A DNA stretch of 64,000 bases from Gammaproteobacteria bacterium (lineage in GTDB: Bacteria > Pseudomonadota > Gammaproteobacteria > HK1), in contig WLWT01000001.1 of the NCBI GenBank assembly GCA_012103455.1, positions 2,094,001-2,158,000 on the forward strand. Reading direction: 5' to 3'. The position numbers and the translations under genes were made by a program. The first letter of the stretch is position 1; each line of letters begins with the position of its first letter. Of the stretch, positions 51,922 through 60,430 are shown in pieces. The notes beneath the pieces are model-generated. The model saw nothing but the letters and a program-made list of their open reading frames with translations, was not told the DNA's origin and searched no databases.

Positions 51922-52632
51922 GTGAGTCAAGTCGCCCCGGTGAGTCAAGTCGTCATTGAGGCGGGTGGGCGTCACATCCGCGAGATCAACCAAGACATTC
52001 AAGCCGCCGTCCGGGCGGGCGCCGCCGTGGAGGTGAGCAATACCTTGTCCCGGCACAACTTAGGCATCGGCTTGCCGGCGCACGCCCAGGTCCACTTCGC
52101 CGGCAGTGTCGGTTATTACTGTGGCGGGCTCAATAACGGCGCGCATCTCACCATCGAGCGCAATGCCGGTTGGGGTTTGGCGGAAGGTATGTCCCGCGGT
52201 CATGTGACGGTATACGGTTATGCCGGCATGTCGGCGGGCGCCGCCATGACCGGTGGCACCATCCACGTGCGAGGTGACGCCGGCCCGCGCTGCGGCGTGG
52301 CGATGAAGGGTGGCCATATCGTCGTGGAAGGGAAGATCGGTTATCAGTCCGGCTTCATGGCGCATCGTGGCAAGCTCATCGCTCTAGGCGGTGCTGGCGC
52401 AGCCTGTGCCGACGCACTGTGGCAGGGCGAGGTATGGGTGGCCGGCGCTATCGAGAGCCTCGGTGTGGACGTCAACGTGATCGAGCCTACTGCGGAGGAA
52501 GTGGCGCAAGTCGATGCCATTTTAGAGCCCCTCGGATTGGTGGATACGGGGCGAGCATGGCGTAAGCTGATCAGCGCTCAACGCCTTTGGTATTTCGAAA
52601 GCAGGGATGCGAAATCGTGGTTGATGATATGA
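51922..52632 (+). CDS. glxC: GXGXG-domain subunit (GlxC), copy 3
   Basis: Identical in protein sequence to copy 1, including the duplicated GTG start region. Overlaps glxD by ATGA at 52629-52632. Confidence 0.86.
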   Translation: MSQVAPVSQVVIEAGGRHIREINQDIQAAVRAGAAVEVSNTLSRHNLGIGLPAHAQVHFAGSVGYYCGGLNNGAHLTIERNAGWGLAEGMSRGHVTVYGYAGMSAGAAMTGGTIHVRGDAGPRCGVAMKGGHIVVEGKIGYQSGFMAHRGKLIALGGAGAACADALWQGEVWVAGAIESLGVDVNVIEPTAEEVAQVDAILEPLGLVDTGRAWRKLISAQRLWYFESRDAKSWLMI

Positions 52633-54038
52633 GTAAGCGGTACGAATACCCCTTCGAGATGGCTTCGGAGGCGGCGATCGGATTCGGCGATGGCGCTATC
52701 GCCGGGCGGCCCGCCGGTGTTCCCGGCTCTTATGATGAAGGCGGCTCCACCCGTTGGACACCGCAAGCGATAGCCGAAGTACAAGCACTGGCGCAATTGG
52801 GCCGCTACCAAGTGCGGGGCTATAACACGTTCAACCGGCGGCTGCCGACGTTCGACGATTTAACCTTTGTCCCCGCAACCATGACCCGCTTGCCGTTGGA
52901 GGGCTATAGGGAAAGCTGTGATACCACCACTGTGCTAGGCGCAGGACGTGGCATCGTCGAGCGGCCGGTCGCACTCGACATCCCCATCTATATCGCCTCC
53001 ATGTCTTTCGGCGCCCTATCGGCTGCGGCGAAGGCGTCGCTCGGTTACGGCGCCTCCAAGGTGGGCACCATGACTTGCACCGGCGAGGGCGGCATGCTGG
53101 AGGAAGAGCGCGAGGCTTCGCAGACCCTGCTCTATCAGATGTCGCCGGCCCGTTACCGCATCGATCTGGACCACATCCGCCGTGCCGATGCCTTGGAATT
53201 GGTCGTTGGCCAAGGGGCGAAACCGGGTACGGGCGGATTACTCCTGGGGATGAAAGTCAGCCCGCGGGTCTCGGCTATGCGCACCCTCCCCGAGGGTGTG
53301 GATCAACGCTCCACCATCCGGCATCCGGATTTTCTAGGCGCCGACGACTTAGCCGTCAAAGTGGAGGAGCTGCGTATCGCCACCGATTACCAGGTGCCCA
53401 TCTTCTTGAAAATGGGCGCCACGCGGCCGCGCTTCGATGTAGCCATCGCCGCCAAAGCCGGCGTGGACGTGGTGGTGGTTGACGGCGCCGAAGGCGGCAC
53501 TGGCGCGTCGCCGGAGTTGCTGTTGAACCATACGGGCATTCCCACCATGAGCGCTATTCGGGCGGCCAGGGAAGCGCTCGATGAGTGCGGTATGACGGGC
53601 CAGGTGGATCTGATCGCCGCCGGTGGCATCCGCAGCGGTGTCGATGCGGCCAAATGCCTGGCGCTAGGCGCCGATGCGGTGATGATCGGCAACGCCGCGA
53701 TGATTGCGTTGGGCTGCAACTCGCCGCGCTACGCCGCAGACTACGCTGAGTTGGGCACCTCGCCCGGGGCTTGCCATCATTGTCATACGGGCCTTTGCCC
53801 GGTGGGCATCGCCACCCAGGACAGTGAGCTTGAAAGACGCATGCAGCCAGCGGCCGGCGCGGAGCGGGTGGCGCGGTTTTTGACCGCTATGACGATGGAG
53901 ATCACCATGCTCGCCAAAGCCTGCGGCAAGTCATCGGTGCACAATCTGGAAGTCGAGGACCTGCGCGCTCTGTCGTTCGAGGCATCCGCTTTTACCGGCG
54001 TCAAGATGGCCGGCATTGACCGCGCTTTTAGCTGGTAG
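52629..54038 (+). CDS. glxD: FMN-binding glutamate-synthase-like subunit (GlxD), copy 3
   Basis: 469 residues, identical in protein sequence to copy 1 with a handful of silent changes (for example at 53588 and 53700). The next gene starts 73 bp later behind GGAGGAG, so glxBCD and the glutamine-synthetase-like gene are probably one transcript. Confidence 0.88.
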   Translation: MSKRYEYPFEMASEAAIGFGDGAIAGRPAGVPGSYDEGGSTRWTPQAIAEVQALAQLGRYQVRGYNTFNRRLPTFDDLTFVPATMTRLPLEGYRESCDTTTVLGAGRGIVERPVALDIPIYIASMSFGALSAAAKASLGYGASKVGTMTCTGEGGMLEEEREASQTLLYQMSPARYRIDLDHIRRADALELVVGQGAKPGTGGLLLGMKVSPRVSAMRTLPEGVDQRSTIRHPDFLGADDLAVKVEELRIATDYQVPIFLKMGATRPRFDVAIAAKAGVDVVVVDGAEGGTGASPELLLNHTGIPTMSAIRAAREALDECGMTGQVDLIAAGGIRSGVDAAKCLALGADAVMIGNAAMIALGCNSPRYAADYAELGTSPGACHHCHTGLCPVGIATQDSELERRMQPAAGAERVARFLTAMTMEITMLAKACGKSSVHNLEVEDLRALSFEASAFTGVKMAGIDRAFSW

Positions 54039-54111
54039 GCTTAAGTCTCAATGCTTGGCCGGCCTTGACTGTAGACTGGCTGCTAATGGGAACACTGGAG
54101 GAGGGAGGAGA

Positions 54112-55405
54112 ATGTCAGGTGTCGAGTTCATGCTGCCCGAGGGCATCCATACCGTCGCTTTGGGCGTGGGCGATTTGAATGGGATTTTGCGCGGTAAGCG
54201 GGTGCCCTCATCGCATTGGCAGACCGTGTGCACTGACGGCAATGCGCTGTCCATCGCCCTGTTTGCTATCGATATGACCTGTGATGTGTGGGACACGCCG
54301 TACGTCAGCTTCGACAACGGCTATCCGGACATGCACCTCTTTCCGCTGGCGGCCCCCGTGCCCCTGCCATGGGAGCCTGGGGTGGCGTTTTGCTTAGCAC
54401 ACGCGCAAGGCATGGATCACAAGCCGGTGCCCATCGATCCGCGCCAGGCGTTGGTGCGTCAAGTCGAGCGCGCCGCGTCCATGGGCTATACGGTCAACGT
54501 GGGCTGCGAGATGGAGTTCCACCTGCTCGATCCGCAAACCAAGCAGCCGCGCGATCGCGGTATTCAAGTCTATTCTTTGGCGCGGGCGGCAGAGCTGGAA
54601 CATGCTAGGTCCCATCCGCCAGCAGATCAACGAGACCGGCATACCCATCGAGCAATCCAATCCCGAATATGCCCCTGGCCAGGTAGAGGTGAATATCCGC
54701 TATGCCGATGCGCTCACTTCGGCGGACCGCGTGGTCGTATTCCGCTCCTTGGTCAAGCAACTGGCACGCCGGCACGGTTATTTGGCCACCTTCATGTCGA
54801 AGCCGTTCTTCGGCCAATCCGGTAACGGCTTTCATGTGCATCATTCGTTGTCCAAAGAGGGCACCAACGTTTTCTCCGCCGGTGGCAAGCTGTCCGCTTC
54901 GGGCCTCAATTATCTCGCCGGCCTGCAAACGCGCATGGCCGAGACGGCCCTGTGTAGCGCAACGACGCCCAATGCGTACCGGCGCCGTCAGCCGTATACC
55001 TTCTGTCCCATCAATACCACCTGGGGCATAGACAACCGTACCGTCGGCCTGCGGGTGATTGAGGGGGCCGATGATGCGGTGCGCGTGGAGCAGCACGATG
55101 GCAGCGCTGATTGCAACCCCTATTTGTTATTAGCCGCGCAGATCGCCGCCGGGCTAGACGGCGTTGAACAAAATATGCAACCCACCGCCATGACGCGCGC
55201 TAACGGTTACGAGGCGGCAGAGGATGAGCCATTGCCCACAGATATAGGCACGGCGTTGGAGCTTGCGCGCGGTTCCGAGTTTTTAAAGCGCGTACTGGAC
55301 GAGGATCTGTACGCGCTGCTCATTCAGCAGGGCGAACGGGAGCTGGACTTCGTCGGGCGCCAGGTCACGCCGGTAGAGATTGAGCGGTATCTAGAGAATT
55401 TCTGA
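54112..55405 (+). pseudogene. Glutamine-synthetase-like protein (gamma-glutamylamide/GlnT type), frameshifted
   Basis: Two frames give one glutamine synthetase family protein of about 430 residues. The first part has an N-terminal grasp domain and GCEMEFHLLD (metal ligand Glu). The second has NPEYAPGQVEVN, GNGFHVHHSL and DNRTVGLRV, the expected ligand and ATP sites. The shift lies near 54603, where a codon such as GTG is reduced to G between GAACAT and CTAGGT. Its position after glxBCD fits a gamma-glutamylmethylamide synthetase or GlnT role, making the amide that GlxBCD uses. A sequencing error is possible, since everything else is intact. Confidence 0.78.
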
Positions 55406-55435
55406 AGCGCGCGATTTGGCGCTGAGACGAGCGAT

Positions 55436-55497
55436 GGCTAAGGCGTCAATGGTTAAGACGATCAATGGCTAAGGCGATCAATGGCTAAGGCGAGCAA
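55436..55497. repeat. 16-17 bp tandem repeat before the binding-protein gene
   Basis: Three to four units of the form GATCAATGGCTAAGGC, with the last unit next to the ribosome binding site of the ABC binding-protein gene. Copy number could change leader length. Confidence 0.7.
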
Positions 55498-55516
55498 TGA
55501 AGGAGGAACCAATATC

Positions 55517-56822
55517 ATGAAGCTAACCAACCAATGGCTGGCCACGGCGCTGGCTGCGGCCAGCGTGGTGGGCAGCGCGCAGGCTCTCGCCGCCGGCGCC
55601 ATCAAAGTCGGCTTTATCGGTTCGTTCGCATCGGACGCCGGACGCAGCACCTTGCGGGGCGCTGAGATCGCCATCGACGAACTCAACGCGGCCGGCGGCG
55701 TTCTCGGTGGCAAGACGATCGAGCTGGTCAAGGCGGACACCCGCGAAGATGTCACCGAAGGTATCAAGGCTTACGAGTATCTGGCCGAATCCGGGGAGGT
55801 GGATTTCATCATCTCCGGCAGCATCGACGATGTATCGCTAGGCTGGCTGCCGCGCATGGTGGAATACAGGATCCCGACGCTCGATACCTGGACTTCTTAT
55901 ATCGGCATCATCGACAAGCTGGTGGAAGATTTCGACAACTACAAGATGTACTTCATGAACGTGGCCTCCGACGAAGCCCTGGCCACGCTCTACATCGACT
56001 TCGGCAAGGATATCCTGGCCAAGAAGATGGGTTGGAGGAAAACGATCATCTTGCAAGAAGACACGGCGTTCGGCGGCGCCATCCATGAGCTGGTCAAAGA
56101 CGTGCTGGCGCCCGAAGCGGGTATAGAGGTGTTGGATACCATCGTCTACGACACCCAAACGGTCGATTTTTCGCCTATTTTCTCCCGGGCCGCCTCAAGT
56201 GGTGCCGACTTCATCTACATCATCTCGTCGGTGAACAGCCAAGTGGTGTCATCGCAGTACGTGAAGTTGCAGGTACCGCTGGCGATGACCGGCGTTAACG
56301 CGGCCGCGCTAGGCTGGGAATACTGGGAAGATACGGGGGGCGCCGGTGGCGGTATCTCCGTTTTGAGCCCGGTCCCGTCGGTGGGTTTCGAGTTGGACGA
56401 TGCGTCCAAGCAATTCGCTGAGACCTATGTCAAGCGTTACGGCGATTCGCGGCCCAAGTTCCCGCATTTCAACGGCTTCAACGCTTATTTGGGGGGTTAA
56501 GCAAGCGATGGCCGCCGCTGAGGAGGCCGGTGGCTTTAAACCGCTGGACCAATGGGTGACGGCCATGGAGAAGCAGGACCTGATCCTCAAGAAAGACGGC
56601 AAACTCTGGTTGCGCTACGGCTTTTGGAAGCCGGGTGAGAAAGAGGCGCGCACGGGCCGCACCTATCCGCACAACATCCGCTTTGACATCAGCCCGCCGT
56701 ATGACGACGGCGCTCCCTCGATGGTCGTGATTCAATGGTATGAGGATGGCAGCTCCAAGGTGGTTTACCCGCCGAAGTACGCGACTGGCGAGTTTCAACT
56801 GCCTTCGTGGGTCAAGCAATAA
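55517..56822 (+). pseudogene. Amide/branched-chain-type ABC binding protein, frameshifted at a G-run
   Basis: A Peripla_BP_6-type binding protein like UrtA/AmiC: signal peptide (LTNQWLATALAAASVVGSAQ, cut near ALA-A), then IKVGFIGSFASDAGRSTLRG and DELNAAGGVLGGKTIELVKA. The frame breaks at 56493-56498 in a run of six G; with five G it continues as VKQAMAAAEEAGGFKPLDQW to the stop at 56822, giving about 434 residues. A G-run of this length can slip in vivo or in sequencing. SD GGAGGAA precedes the ATG at 55517. It should capture an amide, amine or urea-like compound for the following transporter genes. Confidence 0.82.
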
Positions 56823-56896
56823 GCGAGCAGGCCGTGCCGGCGGTCTATTGACTTGCCGGCACGGCGCGGACGCGGCGCGCTCGCCGGGACCGATCA

Positions 56897-57748
56897 TTGA
56901 CTCAGATACTTATTCAGGGCCTCTTGCTGAGTGGGCTCTACGCGCTCATCGCCGTGGGGTTTACCCTCATCTTCAGTGTTGGCAGGGTGCTCAACCTGGC
57001 CTATGGCGCTTATTTGATGCTGGGTGGCTATGCTTATTTTTGGAGCGTGCAGCAGATGGGGATGGCGAAGCTGCCCGGTTTCATCTTTGCCGTCATCATC
57101 GGCGCACTGTCCGGGTTACTCATGTACCGCTTTTTGGTGCGGCGCCTGGCCGGGGATCACGGCGCCGTGGAGATCGCTACGTTGATCCTGGCCGTGGTGG
57201 TGCAATCCGGTGTCGTCTTGATCTTCAATGACAGCGCCAAAGTGCTGCATCCCATCGTCAGCGGTGTGTGGCGCTTTGGCAACGTCAGCATCACGTTCAA
57301 CATCCTCGCCGCGATGGTGGCGAACTGGATGATCCTGGGGGCGCTGTATTATTTCGTCAAACGCACCCACCTGGGCCGCGCCATGCAAGCGGTATCGATG
57401 GACCGTAAGGGCGCCGCCATTTGCGGCATCGACGTGAATCAAGTCAATCAACTGACCTGGGCCATATCGGGTATGTTGGGTGCCGTGGCCGGCGTGTTCT
57501 TCGCCAGCTATACCCAATTGAATCCCACCATGTGGGTAGCACCGCTGATCATCGCTGTGGCCGTGGTGATCGTCGGCGGCATAGGCAGCATCATCGGCAC
57601 TTTGGTGGTGGCCCATGTCATCGGTTTCATGGAGACCGTTACCACCACGTTGATCGCTGCGGAACTGCGCGGCGTTTTCACCATGGCGCTCATCATCGCG
57701 GTGTTGGTCATCCGTCCAAAAGGCTTGTTCGGGCGCGAGGAGCTATAG
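56897..57748 (+). CDS. LivH/UrtB-type ABC permease
   Basis: A 283-residue permease with eight hydrophobic segments: GLYALIAVGFTLIFSVGRVL and LAYGAYLMLGGYAYF near the N-terminus, the EAA-like region MDRKGAAICGIDVNQVNQL, and a conserved C-terminal VIRPKGLFGREEL. The start is TTG (56897). The end touches the second permease start (one base gap). Confidence 0.88.
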   Translation: MTQILIQGLLLSGLYALIAVGFTLIFSVGRVLNLAYGAYLMLGGYAYFWSVQQMGMAKLPGFIFAVIIGALSGLLMYRFLVRRLAGDHGAVEIATLILAVVVQSGVVLIFNDSAKVLHPIVSGVWRFGNVSITFNILAAMVANWMILGALYYFVKRTHLGRAMQAVSMDRKGAAICGIDVNQVNQLTWAISGMLGAVAGVFFASYTQLNPTMWVAPLIIAVAVVIVGGIGSIIGTLVVAHVIGFMETVTTTLIAAELRGVFTMALIIAVLVIRPKGLFGREEL

Positions 57749-57749
57749 T

Positions 57750-58736
57750 GTGCAACCGCGTCATTTGATCCTGTGGGCGCTGTTCGCGGGGGCTATGTTG
57801 AGCCTGCCGCAGGTGGCCTCCAGCGGTACGCTGCGCACCCTTATCTTCGCCAACTTTCTGGCTATCTTCGCCATGAGCTGGGACTTTCTCTGCGGCAAGA
57901 CCGGCTACGTCAGCTTCGGCCACCCGTTTCTCATCGGCATCGGCGCGTACACCACCGCGATCTTGTCGTACCGTTTCGGCGTTCCGCTGGGCGCCAGTAT
58001 TCCCATCGCTATCGCCGCCACCCTCATCGGTGGCATCGCCTTCTTTTTGCCCGCGTTGCGCATCCGTGGCACCTATTTTGCGCTCGTCACCTTGGCGTTC
58101 ATGGAACTGATGTACCAATTGGTACAAGTGGTGCGGCCCGACATTACCGGCGGCACCCGCGGTATCTCCGGCATCGAGACGTTGACCATTGGCGCGGAGA
58201 AAAACTTCTACCTGTCGTTCACGCTGATGTATGTCATCGCGCTGGTGTTGTGGTTGCTCGCACGCACCCGGGCGGGCACCGCGCTGGATGCTATTCACAT
58301 GAATGAAGAGGCCGTGCGCGGTAGTGGTCTTAACACCACAAAGCTGAAGCTCTTCGCTTTTGCCACCAGTGCGTGCGTGGCCGGGATCGGCGGTGCTTTC
58401 TACGTCCATTACCTGGGCTCCATCGCGCCGCGCGCCCTGTTCGATATCGGTTTTTTGTTCACGATTATCGTGTCGGCTTTGATCGGGGGGGCCGGCACCA
58501 TCATCGGCCCTCTAGTAGGGGCGTTCTTCTTGACCTTATTGCTGGAGGGCTTGCGGGGTGTGCTGCCGGGTACGGAGCGTTATTTTGTCTACGGCGTGAT
58601 CGCCTTGGTGTTGTACGTATACAAACCCAAGGGCCTTTACGCGATCTTTTTTGATCTATTGGCCAAGGTACGGGCCAAGGTGTGGGGCAAGAAACGGGGC
58701 AAGAAACGGGCACGTAAGCATGCGCCCACTGCTTGA
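57750..58736 (+). CDS. LivM/UrtC-type ABC permease
   Basis: A 328-residue permease starting at GTG (57750) behind GAGGAG. It has about nine hydrophobic segments; FANFLAIFAMSWDFLCGKTG and VSFGHPFLIGIGAYTTAIL are typical of LivM. The C-terminal tail is very basic (KKRGKKRARKHAPTA) and made partly of a short DNA repeat; the next gene starts inside it at 58720, a 17-bp overlap. Confidence 0.88.
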   Translation: MQPRHLILWALFAGAMLSLPQVASSGTLRTLIFANFLAIFAMSWDFLCGKTGYVSFGHPFLIGIGAYTTAILSYRFGVPLGASIPIAIAATLIGGIAFFLPALRIRGTYFALVTLAFMELMYQLVQVVRPDITGGTRGISGIETLTIGAEKNFYLSFTLMYVIALVLWLLARTRAGTALDAIHMNEEAVRGSGLNTTKLKLFAFATSACVAGIGGAFYVHYLGSIAPRALFDIGFLFTIIVSALIGGAGTIIGPLVGAFFLTLLLEGLRGVLPGTERYFVYGVIALVLYVYKPKGLYAIFFDLLAKVRAKVWGKKRGKKRARKHAPTA

Positions 58737-59448
58737 ACTCACCGGCATCCGCAAGCATTTCGGCGGTATTCACGCCTGCCAGGGGCTCACGTTGCGCGTC
58801 GCCGAGGGGGAATCGCTGGGGCTTATAGGACCCAACGGTGCCGGCAAGACCACCGTATTCAGTCTCATCATGGGTGAGCACCGGCAAAACGCCGGCACCA
58901 TTCATTTCAATGGCGAAGAGGTGAGCCGAGTGCCGACCCACGGGCGGGTAAAGCGCGGTATTGCCCGGACTTATCAAGTACCCCGTCCATTCGGTGACAT
59001 GGACGTCGTGAGCAACATTCGGGTTGGCATGATGCCCGACAGCCTGTGGCGCATGCTGGCGAAAGGGCCCGATCACGAGGCGGAGATCGAGCTGGCCTTG
59101 AGCGTGGGCTTTGCCGAGGCGGACATCCACCGGTTACCAGGGGAATTGTCCATGGGTGACTTGCGCAAGCTGGAACTGGCCCGGGCACTGGCCACCCATC
59201 CGCGCATCATCCTGTTGGACGAGGTGTTCGCGGGGTTGACCGTTGGCGAGATCGCGCAGATGTCCGCACTGCTCGCGCGAAAACGCGCTGAAGGCATGAC
59301 CTTTGTCATCGTGAGCCACGACCTGCGTTCGCTCGAGCCTTTGGTCGATCGGGCAGTGGCGATGACCTTTGGCCGGCTGGTGGCGGCAGGCAATTTCGAG
59401 GACGTCCTGGCCAATGAAGAGGTACGGGCGGCGTACCTCGGGCATTGA
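58720..59448 (+). CDS. LivG/UrtD-type ABC ATPase
   Basis: 242 residues from the ATG at 58720. Walker A GPNGAGKTT (about residues 35-43), signature LSMGDLRKLELARAL, Walker B IILLDEVFAGL. The DEV in place of the usual DEP is common in this subfamily. It powers the transporter with the second ATPase. Confidence 0.88.
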   Translation: MRPLLELTGIRKHFGGIHACQGLTLRVAEGESLGLIGPNGAGKTTVFSLIMGEHRQNAGTIHFNGEEVSRVPTHGRVKRGIARTYQVPRPFGDMDVVSNIRVGMMPDSLWRMLAKGPDHEAEIELALSVGFAEADIHRLPGELSMGDLRKLELARALATHPRIILLDEVFAGLTVGEIAQMSALLARKRAEGMTFVIVSHDLRSLEPLVDRAVAMTFGRLVAAGNFEDVLANEEVRAAYLGH

Positions 59449-59467
59449 AAGCAAAGCCCGAACGATC

Positions 59468-60172
59468 ATGGCATTGCTCGAAATCAATGATCTATTCGCC
59501 TTCTATGGCATGGCCGAATCCCTGCACGGCGTCAGTCTGGCGGTGGCTGAAGGCGGCATCATCGGTCTCATCGGACCCAACGGTGCCGGCAAGTCCACCC
59601 TGATGGATTCCATCATGGGGTTAACCCGCACCAGGGGTTCGATCAAGCTAGACGGACAAGAACTCACCACCAAGAATACGGCGCAGATCGTAAGGTTGAA
59701 CGTGGGTTACGCGCCGGAACGGGCGCATCTATTTCCATTCATGACGGTGCATGACAATTTGTTGATAGGGGCGTACACGGCGCGCGGCAAACTGGAACGC
59801 AACTTGGAGCGGGTGATGGACTTGTTTCCCATTTTGCAGACCCGCCGCTACCAGGAGACGGGCACGCTGAGCGGCGGCGAGCGGCAGATGGTCTCGCTAG
59901 GCCGGGCGCTGATGACTACGCCGCGCATCATGCTGGTGGACGAACCGGCCATCGGACTCGCGCCTAAAGTATGCGGCGACATCGCCGCTGCGCTTCGCCG
60001 GCTGAACCAAGAGTCCGGTTTGACCATCGTGATTACGGAGCAAAACGTCAACTTCGCGATGAGCTTGGCTAGCCGCCTATACGTGTTGGAAACAGGCCGT
60101 ATCCGCATGAGTGGCACCGTGGAGGAGCTGAAAGCCGATCCTGAGACGAAGCGGGCCTATTTCGGTCAGTAA
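59468..60172 (+). CDS. LivF/UrtE-type ABC ATPase
   Basis: 234 residues from the ATG at 59468 (MALLEINDLFAFYGMAESLH). Walker A GPNGAGKST, signature LSGGERQMVSLGRALMT, Walker B IMLVDEPAIGLAPKV. It closes the five-gene transporter set; MITE-1 copy 12 follows 36 bp after the stop. Confidence 0.9.
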   Translation: MALLEINDLFAFYGMAESLHGVSLAVAEGGIIGLIGPNGAGKSTLMDSIMGLTRTRGSIKLDGQELTTKNTAQIVRLNVGYAPERAHLFPFMTVHDNLLIGAYTARGKLERNLERVMDLFPILQTRRYQETGTLSGGERQMVSLGRALMTTPRIMLVDEPAIGLAPKVCGDIAAALRRLNQESGLTIVITEQNVNFAMSLASRLYVLETGRIRMSGTVEELKADPETKRAYFGQ

Positions 60173-60208
60173 TGGGGGATATCCGCGCACCTCGCCGGCG
60201 AAGATGTA

Positions 60209-60348
60209 GGGCACCTTTAACAATGCACTTTTCCGCGATTGCGGCGTCAGCGCCGTGCTCGAATCCCCAGGTATCACTTATACACTGCGGTTGCGCGCGC
60301 GGTGCTTCCTTGGACTCACGAAACAATGACTATTTTTAGCAGGTGCTC
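60209..60348 (+). repeat. MITE-1 copy 12
   Basis: Full-length copy with an exact 4-bp duplication TGTA on both sides (60205-60208, 60349-60352), the best evidence for how this element inserts. Confidence 0.92.
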
Positions 60349-60430
60349 TGTAGTGCGCACATCAATGAGGTTCGGGGCAAAGCAGTGCGAATTTTATATC
60401 GAACGGTGGCGCCGGTGTTAATCTGGCCGG

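Larger units (their letters stand above)
50552..54122 (+). repeat. Amplified intI::MITE-glxBCD unit, copy 3
   Basis: Begins with only TACCTTAAG of intI (attI and intI start are missing), then MITE-1, leader, glxBCD and the continuing operon. By eye almost identical to copy 1; it is the only copy followed by the full downstream operon, so it may be the parental locus. Confidence 0.88.
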
